Source: Acidobacteriaceae bacterium (GTDB lineage Bacteria; Acidobacteriota; Terriglobia; Terriglobales; Acidobacteriaceae). From it: DNA of 41,652 nucleotides. Positions 8,081 to 15,731 of the stretch are shown here, piece after piece. The notes beneath the pieces are model-generated. The model was not told the DNA's origin. It saw nothing but the letters and a program-made list of their open reading frames with translations, and did no database searches. The translations under genes were made by a program, and so were the position numbers. The DNA lies in the NCBI GenBank assembly GCA_025356095.1, contig JANXUR010000096.1:1-41652 (forward strand), in the 5' to 3' direction. How positions within the stretch are numbered: position 1 is the stretch's first letter; each line of letters begins with the position of its first letter.

Positions 8081-9517
8081 ATGGGTTCGACGCAGTGGTT
8101 TTCCCGCCGTGACTTTCTGAAGACCGCCGGTGCCTTCAGCATTGCCAGTTATGCCATGTGGATGGGTGGCTGCGAATCTTGCCAAAAGCAGATCGCCGCC
8201 CGGCCCACCCGTCGCAATGTAGCCAATCTCGCTTCCAACGACCCCATCATTCAGGCCTATCAGGCGGCCATCTCTGCCATGAAGGCTTTGCCCGCCAGCA
8301 ATCCCCTCAGTTGGCAATATCAGGCCACCATCCACAACAACCACTGCCCGCATGGCAACTGGTGGTTCCTGCCTTGGCATCGCGTATATCTGCTTTATTT
8401 TGAGCGGATTATCCGCAAAATGTCAGGCAACAACGACTTCGCTCTGCCCTACTGGAACTGGACGACCAGTCCTTCTATTCCGCCGATCTTCTGGGGCAAT
8501 GGAAATCCTATGTTCGACTCCAACCGCACCAAGGGTCCGAGCGACATGGTGCCTTCCAGCGCGGTTGGCTCCAGCGTCATCACCGGCATCCTCGGTCAAC
8601 CTGACTTCCAGTTGTTCGGCAGTGCCTCGCAGGTGGCCTCCAACTTCCGGGCCTCCTCTATGTTCGGCGAACTTGAGGGTACGCCTCACAATACAGTCCA
8701 CGGCTGGATTGGCGGCGATATGGGCACCTACATGTCCCCGCTTGACCCGGTCTTCTGGTGCCACCACAACGTGCTGGATTGCCTCTGGTACAAGTGGAAT
8801 GAGATGGGCAACGGCAATACCAGCGACCCGAATTGGGGGAACTATCACTTCACCGAGTTTTTCGACGAAAACGGCAATGCGGTGGATGTGGCCTGCGCCC
8901 TCACTCCCCTGTATCCCCTATTCACCTATCAGTTTGAGCCCTGCGACCAGGGTGGCGGGGCTTCGGGGATGGCCAAGGCGCTGAACAAAGACCAACTTGA
9001 AGCGTTGCTCAAGAATGGCTCCCCGGCCAAGCTGGAGGTGACCCAGCAGGTTCCCTTGCAGCGCGAGTTGAACTTGGCTATCGGCAAACCGGCCCGCTCC
9101 ACAGCCAAGATTAGCGCGCAAGCGCTGCGCGATGCTATCGAGCCGCACAGCAACCGGGTCGCTGTGCTCAACGTCAATGAAATCGTCGCCCCTGAGACAA
9201 ACGACTACTTCGTCCGCGTCTTCGCCGGCAAGCCCGATGCGACGCCTGACACTCCAATCACCGACCCCCACTATGCCGGGGGTTTCGCCTTCTTTCAAGA
9301 TGCCAAAGCGATGGCGGGCATGCCGAATATGAGCGGTCACAAGTTCGGTCAGGTGGTGGATTTGACATCAACCCTGCGCCGCCTCAACCAGAATGGCGGA
9401 TTGCCAACTGACTCTCTCGACATCACGCTGGTACCGGTGGCGTATGAGGGTAGAAACGCGGAAAACCAGCGGCTCAGCATCGGCTCGTTGGAACTGACGA
9501 TCGCGCAGGTCAAGTAG
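8081..9517 (+). CDS. Tat-exported tyrosinase / polyphenol oxidase (type-3 copper)
   Basis: The 478-residue enzyme would hydroxylate or oxidise phenols to quinones at a binuclear copper site. A twin-arginine signal (FSRRDFLKTAGAFS, residues 7-20) means folded export, as usual for copper oxidases. CuA is carried by HNNHCPHGNWWFLPWHR, with H91 and H100 and the first His at 85 or 88. The C-P-H spacing matches the Cys-His thioether of fungal and plant enzymes. CuB is TPHNTVHGWIGG (H203, H207) and DPVFWCHHNVLDCLW (H228/H229). The last 150 residues form a beta-sandwich tail with YFVRVFAG and LDITLVPV, as in plant polyphenol oxidases, where it can cover the active site. The ATG at 8081 is chosen for its AGGTG ribosome site and because the Tat motif follows directly. 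Confidence 0.93.
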   Translation: MGSTQWFSRRDFLKTAGAFSIASYAMWMGGCESCQKQIAARPTRRNVANLASNDPIIQAYQAAISAMKALPASNPLSWQYQATIHNNHCPHGNWWFLPWHRVYLLYFERIIRKMSGNNDFALPYWNWTTSPSIPPIFWGNGNPMFDSNRTKGPSDMVPSSAVGSSVITGILGQPDFQLFGSASQVASNFRASSMFGELEGTPHNTVHGWIGGDMGTYMSPLDPVFWCHHNVLDCLWYKWNEMGNGNTSDPNWGNYHFTEFFDENGNAVDVACALTPLYPLFTYQFEPCDQGGGASGMAKALNKDQLEALLKNGSPAKLEVTQQVPLQRELNLAIGKPARSTAKISAQALRDAIEPHSNRVAVLNVNEIVAPETNDYFVRVFAGKPDATPDTPITDPHYAGGFAFFQDAKAMAGMPNMSGHKFGQVVDLTSTLRRLNQNGGLPTDSLDITLVPVAYEGRNAENQRLSIGSLELTIAQVK

Positions 9518-9524
9518 GGTTTTT

Positions 9525-9545
9525 GCTTGGTGCTTGGTGCTTGGT
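9525..9545. repeat. Three tandem GCTTGGT units
   Basis: Seven-base unit GCTTGGT repeated three times, eight bases after the tyrosinase stop codon. Confidence 0.7.
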
Positions 9546-9720
9546 GCCGTATTGGTACGACCTTCGCGGCCCGCCGACTTCCGTTCGCCCCGGCTCTTCC
9601 TCAGCCAGAGCTGGCGAACGGACGGCGGGCTTTCCTGCGTTTCACTGGCGCGGCCTCGCCACCACTGCACCTCCATTTGACCGCCACTGCACCTCCGCCA
9701 CCCCACAAGCTCGCGACCGC

Positions 9721-9759
9721 CTGATCGCCCAATCGTCTGATCGCCCAATCGTCCAATCG
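9721..9759. repeat. 16-bp tandem repeat, 2.4 copies
   Basis: CTGATCGCCCAATCGT occurs twice back to back (9721-9736, 9737-9752), followed by CCAATCG. It lies in the 284-base gap between the tyrosinase and its small companion gene. Nothing else is clear in that gap, apart from Pro/Ala-coding shadow frames. Confidence 0.7.
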
Positions 9760-9801
9760 CAAAGCAGCATCCAATAGGAAAGTGCAGAAGGAGCAAACGT
9801 C

Positions 9802-10266
9802 ATGGCCAAAGTTCTTATCTTGTCGTTGCTGCTGGCGACGGCAGTCTTCGCCCCCGCCCAACACGCCTCCAAAATTGTTCTGCTTAGCGCCACCGCGCCG
9901 GACTCCGCCCTTCCGCTGCCAGACTCGCCGGATCCTGCAATGAGTACACCCGCATTCGTCAAGGTGGTGAAGGTGGTTAACCCGAAACTGGTCGCGCTCT
10001 CGCTTGACTTCGCTCTTTCTGCCCAGCCAGTCGGCATGGGCCCCTCCTACCCCCCGACCCCGGTCTCCACTGTCGGCTTTTATCCGGCCGACCGGGCAGG
10101 AAGCTACTCCGTAAGCCTGGCCGCAGCGCTTCGCACCATCCGCCAGCGACAGCCGCAAGCCACGCGTTTTCTGCTACATGCGAGCCTTCGGCCCACCACC
10201 CAGACGGATGACATTGCTGATGTACATGTAACGCTCGCTCCGCCGGTGTGGTCGAAAGAGAAGTAG
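9802..10266 (+). CDS. Small secreted protein, tyrosinase companion with C-terminal-domain-like fold
   Basis: The 154-residue product has a signal peptide (residues 1 to about 19, ending APAQ) and starts eight bases after AAGGAG. I do not recognise a named family. Its second half contains VGFYPADRAGSYSVSLAAALR and DIADVHVTLAPP. In order and spacing this mirrors GGFAFFQD, VVDLTSTLRRL and DSLDITLVPV in the C-terminal domain of the tyrosinase just upstream. That suggests a free-standing copy of the same beta-sandwich, perhaps a cap or copper-delivery partner comparable in role to streptomycete tyrosinase caddies. The similarity is my reading by eye; function is inferred from position only. Confidence 0.65.
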   Translation: MAKVLILSLLLATAVFAPAQHASKIVLLSATAPDSALPLPDSPDPAMSTPAFVKVVKVVNPKLVALSLDFALSAQPVGMGPSYPPTPVSTVGFYPADRAGSYSVSLAAALRTIRQRQPQATRFLLHASLRPTTQTDDIADVHVTLAPPVWSKEK

Positions 10267-10319
10267 ACACGTCACCAACACTGCGCCATTTTTTTCGCTT
10301 TAACTTCGCTATTTTGTGC

Positions 10320-10348
10320 TTGACTTAAGAATCTCTCAGGCGCATGAT
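10320..10348 (+). promoter_or_regulatory. Sigma-70-type promoter for the radical SAM gene
   Basis: TTGACT (10320-10325), a 17-base spacer, then CATGAT (10343-10348). The -35 matches the consensus at five of six positions and the -10 at four of six. The start codon lies 28 bases downstream. Confidence 0.5.
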
Positions 10349-10375
10349 AATAAGCGAACATAAGGCGAATCTACT

Positions 10376-11452
10376 ATGGCGCATGCGACTCAGCTCCCCA
10401 TCCACCAATCCGCCCAACCTGCTGCATCTAATGGACTTGTAGGAATTGCCCGGCTTGCATCTGAAGCTGATCCGCTCCGCCAAGGTCATCACGTCGAATA
10501 CTTCTCCCTTACTGCACGCACTTTGCTGAGTCGCGTAGCACCTTCGGCGAGGGTTCCCTTCCAGTGGGCGATCAATCCATATCGCGGCTGCGAGTTTGGC
10601 TGCAAATATTGCTATGCGCGTTACACCCACGCATTCATGGAGTTACGCGAGCCACACGACTTTGAGCAGCAGATCTTTGTGAAGGAGTTGCCCGCCAGCC
10701 TGAGCGCCGAATTGCGGCGGGTGAAGCATGGCGAGGCCATTGCCATCGGCACCGCAACCGACCCCTACCAGCCCGCCGAGCGGCGATACGAGGTGACGCG
10801 CAAAATATTGGAAACATTGAGCTTGCACGAAGGACTCGATCTGGGAATCATCACCAAATCCACGCTCGTAACTCGTGATATTGATCTGCTGAGCCAGATC
10901 AGCCAGCGCAACCGCCTGCATGTGAGCCTAACGATCACCACGCTCGATGCCGATCTGGCACGTAAGCTGGAGCCGCGAGCACCGCGTCCGGATCTGCGTT
11001 TGCAAGCGCTGCGGCAGTTGCGCGACGCTGGGATTACCGCTGGGGTGTCTTGTGCTCCGATTCTGCCCGGCATCAACGACGACCCGCGCGACCTCGACCG
11101 ACTGGTGGAGGCCGCGGCCGCCGCGAAGGCGCAGTACGTATGGTCGAATGTGCTTTTTATGAAGGATTCCGCCGCTGCGGTGCTGATGCCCTGGATTGCC
11201 GAGCACTATCCGCACCTAGTGGAAGGCTACAAGCGGCGCTTTGACGGCAGAGCGTTTCTGCCGCGTGCGATTGCCGAACGCACGCAGTTTTTGGTGCGGC
11301 GACTGGAGACAAAACACGGGATTCGCCGTCCAACAGGACATGGCAACTCCCAAAGCGATCCTTCAGTCCGGCGCGGGGTACAGGGAGTGCAGCGCGAGGA
11401 GTGGCCCGCCCCGCTCACCGCCCCGCAACTCGAACTGTTTGCCGCCGGTTGA
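10376..11452 (+). CDS. Radical SAM protein (SplB-like / PA0069-type)
   Basis: The 358-residue protein carries the iron-sulfur motif C-x3-C-x2-C in RGCEFGCKYCYARYTHAFMEL (C72, C76, C79). The surrounding NPYRGCEFGCKYCYAR sequence is characteristic of radical SAM proteins related to spore photoproduct lyase. Further family landmarks are IGTATDPYQPAE, the glycine-rich SAM contact, and ITKSTLVTRDIDLL. A C-terminal extension rich in Arg, Pro and Gln follows residue 300. The reaction is unknown for this subgroup; a DNA repair role has been suggested for relatives but is not shown here. It appears monocistronic with its own promoter. The next gene begins about 100 bases downstream. Confidence 0.88.
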   Translation: MAHATQLPIHQSAQPAASNGLVGIARLASEADPLRQGHHVEYFSLTARTLLSRVAPSARVPFQWAINPYRGCEFGCKYCYARYTHAFMELREPHDFEQQIFVKELPASLSAELRRVKHGEAIAIGTATDPYQPAERRYEVTRKILETLSLHEGLDLGIITKSTLVTRDIDLLSQISQRNRLHVSLTITTLDADLARKLEPRAPRPDLRLQALRQLRDAGITAGVSCAPILPGINDDPRDLDRLVEAAAAAKAQYVWSNVLFMKDSAAAVLMPWIAEHYPHLVEGYKRRFDGRAFLPRAIAERTQFLVRRLETKHGIRRPTGHGNSQSDPSVRRGVQGVQREEWPAPLTAPQLELFAAG

Positions 11453-11549
11453 TGGGGCGGTTGAGGAACGCTGTGGAACTCAGTATGATTTGGGCGTGGA
11501 CTCCACATAACAAGTGGGGCCGGACGGCAGTACGCGCCGCCAAGGCGAA

Positions 11550-12152
11550 ATGAGACTCCTGATGCAAACTCGTATGACGCAGACTAATATGACGCAAAAT
11601 CGCATGACGCAAACTCGTATGATGCAAGGCATTCGAAAGCAACAACTTGGCTTCACCCTGATTGAACTGCTCATCGTGGTCGCGATGATTCTGATTCTGG
11701 CGACGCTGGCGATTCCTCAATTCACCCGCTACCGGATCAGCACCAACCAAACCTCAGCGGTGAATTCTTTGCGCAACATTCACCGCGAAATGATCTCGTA
11801 TTCCACCAACTATCCCACCGTGGGCTTTGCGCCCTCGCTCAAGGCGCTGGGCCCGCAGGCGCAGTCGGGTTGCACACAAGCCGACCAGAATGCTGCTTGC
11901 CTGTTGACCGACTGGGGATTGGTGAACGGCCTGAAGGACGGCTACAACATCTCCCTGACCAGCACCGGCGGTCCGCCGACCGATAGCTTTGTCGCGGTCG
12001 CGGTTCCGGCAACCTACGGCACCACGGGGCAACTGGTGTATTGCGTCACGGAAGATGGCAACATTCACAGCGACCCCAACCGCTCGAAGATTCAGGGGCC
12101 GAGTGGCACTTCGAGCATCACACGCGCGGCGTGCCTGGCGTTCACGCAATAG
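11550..12152 (+). CDS. Type IV prepilin (divergent copy, repeat-bearing leader)
   Basis: The mature pilin starts at F in QLG|FTLIELLIVVAMILILATL. It has the invariant Glu5 and the Gly before the cleavage point needed by prepilin peptidase. Aromatic F24 and Y27 follow in PQFTRY. The C-terminal half has four cysteines in the same arrangement as the two pilins downstream, so it is a distant paralogue. The leader is unusually long if translation begins at 11550: its DNA is a 15-bp tandem repeat giving seven in-frame ATG codons (11550, 11562, 11574, 11589, 11604, 11619, 11622). AAGG lies four bases before the first, so I place the start there, but any could be used. A 570-base repeat-rich gap separates it from the next pilin. 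Confidence 0.85.
   Translation: MRLLMQTRMTQTNMTQNRMTQTRMMQGIRKQQLGFTLIELLIVVAMILILATLAIPQFTRYRISTNQTSAVNSLRNIHREMISYSTNYPTVGFAPSLKALGPQAQSGCTQADQNAACLLTDWGLVNGLKDGYNISLTSTGGPPTDSFVAVAVPATYGTTGQLVYCVTEDGNIHSDPNRSKIQGPSGTSSITRAACLAFTQ
11562..11630. repeat. 15-bp tandem repeat inside the prepilin leader
   Basis: Units begin at each ATG: ATGACGCAGACTAAT, ATGACGCAAAATCGC, ATGACGCAAACTCGT, then a diverged ATGATGCAAGGC, preceded by a partial ATGCAAACTCGT. They are in frame and encode repeated Met-Thr-Gln-Thr/Asn-Arg/Asn. Confidence 0.85.
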
Positions 12153-12199
12153 CGCTGCGGATTGACACTCGACACGGTGCGCCAAGGTGCGTAAGGTGT

Positions 12200-12279
12200 C
12201 GGCACGCTGCGGCACGCTGCGGCACACTGCGGCACACTGCGGCAAGCTGCGGCAAGGTACGGTAAAGTTCGGTAAAGTT
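12200..12279. repeat. Eight tandem 10-bp units, helically phased
   Basis: Units are CGGCACGCTG (x2), CGGCACACTG (x2), CGGCAAGCTG, CGGCAAGGTA and CGGTAAAGTT (x2), each starting CGG exactly ten bases apart. The units drift stepwise along the array, which suggests local duplication. Ten bases is close to one helical turn, so each CGG would face the same side of the DNA. Confidence 0.85.
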
Positions 12280-12345
12280 CGGCGGAAGACACAAGGCGCG
12301 GGTCACTCGATTCGCGCCATAGTGCTTTGAGTTACACGAAGCTGT

Positions 12346-12396
12346 AGTTTAGACGACTCTACAAGTTAGACGTCTCTATAGGTTAGACGACCCTAG
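12346..12396. repeat. Three tandem 17-bp units
   Basis: AGTTTAGACGACTCTAC, AAGTTAGACGTCTCTAT and AGGTTAGACGACCCTAG lie back to back. All share the core GTTAGACG or TTTAGACG. Confidence 0.8.
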
Positions 12397-12620
12397 CCAC
12401 CTCCATTAGCTCATTCTTAGAAGTGCGGCTTCGCCCCGACCAGCAGGAATCCCGCGCACCTCCGACCAAAAGTAACTCCCTACCCTATCAACCAAAAAAT
12501 CAGCAGGCCGATGAGCACTATAGCCGCTAGAGCACCTTGGATTGCACCCTTTGTTGCCTCCCTATGCTCATTGGCGACGTAGTTGCACTGGAGTCACTAA
12601 GCCATCTGGCGATCCGGCTG

Positions 12621-12647
12621 GATAGACTCGATAGACTCGATAGACTC
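12621..12647. repeat. Three tandem GATAGACTC units
   Basis: A 9-bp unit occurs three times exactly, 75 bases before the second pilin gene. It may lie in the promoter or leader of that gene. Confidence 0.8.
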
Positions 12648-12722
12648 GGCGGACTGGGCAAGGCTCGGGCGCGAAAGTAAGTACAAAATACGCACGAAGT
12701 ATGCACGAAGACGAGAGAGCGA

Positions 12723-13241
12723 ATGAGAAATCAAAAGGGCTTTTCGCTGATTGAGTTGTTGATCGTAGTAGCCATCATCCTGATTATCGCGGCCATTGCT
12801 GTGCCGAACCTACTGCGCGCCCGGGTGGCGGCAAATGAGTCTTCTGCCGTAGCTTCAGTGCGGACGATCAACTCAGCCGAGGCGTCTTACCAAACGGCCA
12901 ACCCCACAGTGGGATATGCCCCCTTACTCTTCAATCTTGGTCCTCAAGCCTCCACTGGATGTACAGGCCCGACGACACAATCCGCGTGTCTGGTGGATTG
13001 GACACTCAGCACGGGCCTTAAGAGTGGCTATAACTTTTCCGCAGCCCACAATGACGCGACTCCGGCCACTGCCTATACCGTGGGTGCCGCACCCACGACT
13101 TACAACAACACGGGAGTGCGACTGTTCTGCTCAGTGGAGGATGCGGTCATTCATGCCGATACTAACTTTAGCAAGGCTGCGGGAGCAAGCGGCGCGTCCG
13201 GCATTACTGCGGCAAATTGCAATGGATATTCCACACTCTAG
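12723..13241 (+). CDS. Type IV prepilin (PilA-like), tandem copy 1
   Basis: The 172-residue prepilin has a short class IVa leader, MRNQKG|FSLIELLIVV, with Gly at -1 and Glu5. A long hydrophobic helix follows. Position 24 is Leu and 27 is Ala, unlike the aromatic residues of the first pilin. The globular domain has two Cys in STGCTGPTTQSACLVDW, one in LFCSVEDA and one near the end in AANCNGY, probably forming disulfides. The ribosome site is a weak GAGAG seven bases from ATG. It is nearly the same as the next gene over its whole length, so the two are a recent tandem duplication. It would be the main fibre subunit or its alternative. Confidence 0.92.
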   Translation: MRNQKGFSLIELLIVVAIILIIAAIAVPNLLRARVAANESSAVASVRTINSAEASYQTANPTVGYAPLLFNLGPQASTGCTGPTTQSACLVDWTLSTGLKSGYNFSAAHNDATPATAYTVGAAPTTYNNTGVRLFCSVEDAVIHADTNFSKAAGASGASGITAANCNGYSTL

Positions 13242-13284
13242 TAAAGGAATCTGCGTCCGCATACGGACCAGGAAGGTGAGCATC

Positions 13285-13806
13285 ATGCGCAAACAGAATG
13301 GCTTTTCACTGATTGAGTTGTTAATTGTGGTGGCGATTATCCTTATCATCGCCGCGATTGCCGTGCCCAACCTGCTGCGGGCTAAAGTGGCAGCGAACGA
13401 GAGTTCAGCCGTCGCATCGGTTCGCACCATCAACACGGCAGAGATCTCTTATCAGACGGCGAATCCCACGATTGGCTATGCGGCCCTGCTCATCAATCTG
13501 GGGCCACAAGCCTCCACCGGTTGCACGGGACCGACAACCACTGCCGCCTGCCTTGTGGATTGGACGCTGGCCAACGGGGGGAAGAGTGGTTATAACTTCT
13601 CCGCCGCCAACAACGGAGCGACTCCGGCCACAGCTTACACGGCTGGTGCGGCGCCAGCTACCTACAATTCAACTGGGGTACGCCTGTTCTGTTCCGTAGA
13701 AGATGGTGTGCTTCACGCCGACACCAATACCGCCAAAGCAGCTGGTGCCAGCGGAGCTTCGGGCATCACCGCCGCCAATTGCAACGGCTACACCGTGTTG
13801 CAGTAG
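13285..13806 (+). CDS. Type IV prepilin (PilA-like), tandem copy 2
   Basis: The 173-residue prepilin has leader MRKQNG|FSLIELLIVV with Gly at -1 and Glu5. It differs from copy 1 by scattered substitutions such as AEISYQTANPTIGYAALL in place of AEASYQTANPTVGYAPLL. All four Cys positions are kept. GGAAGG lies eight bases before ATG. The 43-base gap from copy 1 contains no terminator, so the two are probably cotranscribed. A hairpin after this gene at 13813-13840 could limit read-through into the ABC transporter genes and keep pilin mRNA in excess. Confidence 0.92.
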   Translation: MRKQNGFSLIELLIVVAIILIIAAIAVPNLLRAKVAANESSAVASVRTINTAEISYQTANPTIGYAALLINLGPQASTGCTGPTTTAACLVDWTLANGGKSGYNFSAANNGATPATAYTAGAAPATYNSTGVRLFCSVEDGVLHADTNTAKAAGASGASGITAANCNGYTVLQ

Positions 13807-13812
13807 TCCTGT

Positions 13813-13840
13813 GGGGAGGGCGCAAACCGGCGCTCTCCCC
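13813..13840 (+). terminator. Hairpin after the pilin pair
   Basis: GGGGAGGGCGC pairs with GCGCTCTCCCC around an AAACCG loop, with one G-T wobble. It lies six bases after the pilin stop. No T run follows, so termination may be partial. Confidence 0.6.
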
Positions 13841-13902
13841 ATCACCTTTCAGGATGGTTTCGCTCGTGAGCCTCAAGTGGTCACGATGGACGTTCCCGTC
13901 AC

Positions 13903-14931
13903 ATGACCGCACCCGCTTGCGCTATCTCGATCGAAGGGCTTGCGAAGGACTACGCCGTTGGCTTTCTGGGCCAGCGGCGGCGCGCTGCCTTGCGCCCGCT
14001 GCATCTGTCGGTGTGCCGTGGCGAAGTCTTTGGCTTTCTGGGACCGAATGGTGCAGGCAAAACCACGACACTGAAACTGCTGCTGGGGCTGGCGCAACCG
14101 ACCAAGGGCAGCGCCCGCATTCTAGGACTCGATTACCGCGACCCGCGCGTGAAACCTCGCATCGGTTTTCTGCCCGAACAGCCCTATTTCTATGATCATC
14201 TTTCCGCGCTGGAACTGCTGCTCTATTTGGGCGAGCTCTCGGGAATGCCCCGGCAAGTACGCCGGGAGCGTGCAGTGGCAATGCTGCGGCGAGTCGGCTT
14301 AGGCGATGTGGTCAACTTGGCGCTACGCAAATTTTCTAAAGGCATGTTGCAGCGGGTGGGGTTGGCACAAGCAATTCTGCACGACCCGGAAGTGGTGTTT
14401 CTGGATGAGCCCATGTCGGGGCTCGACCCGCTAGGACGGATGGAGGTACGCGACATCATCCGCCAACTGCGGGCGGAAGGACGCACGGTCTTCTTTTCAA
14501 CTCATATTTTGAGTGATGCCGAAGCTTTGTGTGACCGGGTAGCGATTCTGGCTCGTGGTGAATTGTGTGGGGTTTGCTCGCTGGAAGAACTCACCAAGGA
14601 ACTCGATGGCCGGGTGGAATTGGTGTGGCGAGCAGAGGGCCGCGCCGTGCAGGTGCCGCCAGTAGTCGCGGCCGTTGCGCGGGAAGCAAGCGTGACGGGG
14701 GAGTGCGGCCGCGCGGTGGTTGCAGAAGCAGAAAGTGCGGCTGTGCTAGAGGGTCTGCGCCTCGCGGGCATGAAGCTGGTGTCGCTGACCCCAGTACGAT
14801 TGTCCCTGGAAGAATATTTTATGGCGCGGCTGTTGGCGGCGCGGGCAGTCGAAGCTTCCGCCAGTATCGCGAGCGACACGCCAGAGGGTCGAACGCTACA
14901 AAGTGCAGCGGCAGCGGGGGCCACCCGATGA
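13903..14931 (+). CDS. ABC transporter ATP-binding protein (PilH-like)
   Basis: The 342-residue ATPase has Walker [10 protein letters not shown] (47-55), an FSKGMLQ signature (144-150, a variant of LSGGQ), Walker B VVFLDE (164-169) and a switch His in STHIL. A C-terminal domain of about 110 residues follows the ATPase core, as in exporters of the NodI/CcmA type. The gene overlaps the permease gene by four bases (ATGA). Its position between pilin genes and pilC/pilB matches the PilG-H-I ABC system of Myxococcus xanthus, which is needed for pilus assembly. Assignment to that role is inference from neighbourhood. Confidence 0.88.
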   Translation: MTAPACAISIEGLAKDYAVGFLGQRRRAALRPLHLSVCRGEVFGFLGPNGAGKTTTLKLLLGLAQPTKGSARILGLDYRDPRVKPRIGFLPEQPYFYDHLSALELLLYLGELSGMPRQVRRERAVAMLRRVGLGDVVNLALRKFSKGMLQRVGLAQAILHDPEVVFLDEPMSGLDPLGRMEVRDIIRQLRAEGRTVFFSTHILSDAEALCDRVAILARGELCGVCSLEELTKELDGRVELVWRAEGRAVQVPPVVAAVAREASVTGECGRAVVAEAESAAVLEGLRLAGMKLVSLTPVRLSLEEYFMARLLAARAVEASASIASDTPEGRTLQSAAAAGATR

Positions 14932-15731
14932 CCAGCCTTACCGCATCCGCGCACCGGATCGCAGCCATCGCGTGGCACAATTTTCGCGAAGCGGTGCGCG
15001 ACCGGGTCTTCTACAACCTGATTGCGTTTGTGGCACTGGTGGCGGGTGCGGCGCTGCTGGCGAGCCAGATCTCGATTGGAATCGAGCGGGAATTGGTGGT
15101 CAATTTGGGACTCGCCGCGATCTCGCTCACTACCGCAGTGCTTGGGGTGTTGCTGGGTGTCAGCCTAGTGTCGAAAGAGATGGGGCGGCGGACGCTCTAC
15201 GCGGTCCTGACCCGGCCGGTGCGGCGGTGGGAATTGCTAGGCGGAAACTTTTGTGGGCTAGCGGCGACGCTGGCCGCGAACACTGTCGTGATGGGCGTGG
15301 CGTTCGCGGTAGTGATGGCGGCGATGGCAGCGCGGACTCCCGAAGTCAGTTGGCCGGTGATGCCGGTGGCTTGTGCCATCTATTTTCTGCTGCTGCAAGC
15401 GCTGATTCTAGTGGCGCTGGCGCTTCTGTTTTCCTCTTTCTCGTCTCCCCTGCTGGCGGCGCTGTTCACCTTGGCTCTGTTTGTGATTGGTTCGTTTGCG
15501 GACGACCTTCGGAGCCTCGCCGCAATGGCTTCGGGTGGGGCGGGTTGGTTGCCCTCGGCGATAGCTTACGCGCTGCCAGACCTTTCGTCCCTCAACGTGA
15601 GTGCGTCGGTCGCACACGGCCAAGCCGTCTCGCTGCACCTGGTTGCACTCAATACGCTTTATGCCGCGCTATATTCGTCGGCTGCGCTGGGCGGTGCGGC
15701 GATGATCTTTGCCCGCCGGGAACTGCAATGA
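14928..15731 (+). CDS. ABC-2 type permease (PilI-like)
   Basis: The 267-residue protein has about six hydrophobic segments. The cytoplasmic start HNFREAVRDRVFYNLIAF and the loop SKEMGRRTLYAVLTRPVRR are typical of ABC-2 exporter permeases. The ATG at 14928 overlaps the ATPase stop, and the four-base ATGA coupling decides the start over longer in-frame versions. The ATPase upstream must be its partner. The gene ends in another ATGA overlap with a TPR protein. The substrate is unknown; the pilus context suggests an envelope or assembly role comparable to Myxococcus PilI. Confidence 0.85.
   Translation: MTSLTASAHRIAAIAWHNFREAVRDRVFYNLIAFVALVAGAALLASQISIGIERELVVNLGLAAISLTTAVLGVLLGVSLVSKEMGRRTLYAVLTRPVRRWELLGGNFCGLAATLAANTVVMGVAFAVVMAAMAARTPEVSWPVMPVACAIYFLLLQALILVALALLFSSFSSPLLAALFTLALFVIGSFADDLRSLAAMASGGAGWLPSAIAYALPDLSSLNVSASVAHGQAVSLHLVALNTLYAALYSSAALGGAAMIFARRELQ

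Larger units (their letters stand above)
12153..12722. other. 570-base gene-poor spacer between pilin genes
   Basis: No convincing gene is present. The spacer holds three separate short tandem repeats: a 10-bp unit at 12200-12279, a 17-bp unit at 12346-12396 and a 9-bp unit at 12621-12647. It also holds a minus-strand open stretch (12593-12480) that ends in a hydrophobic segment but has no start codon. No terminator of usual form was seen after the first pilin. Confidence 0.7.

Noticed and set aside
12200-12647. CRISPR array
   Set aside because: The repeats are 9-17 bp, directly adjacent and without unique spacers of CRISPR size. No cas genes are present.
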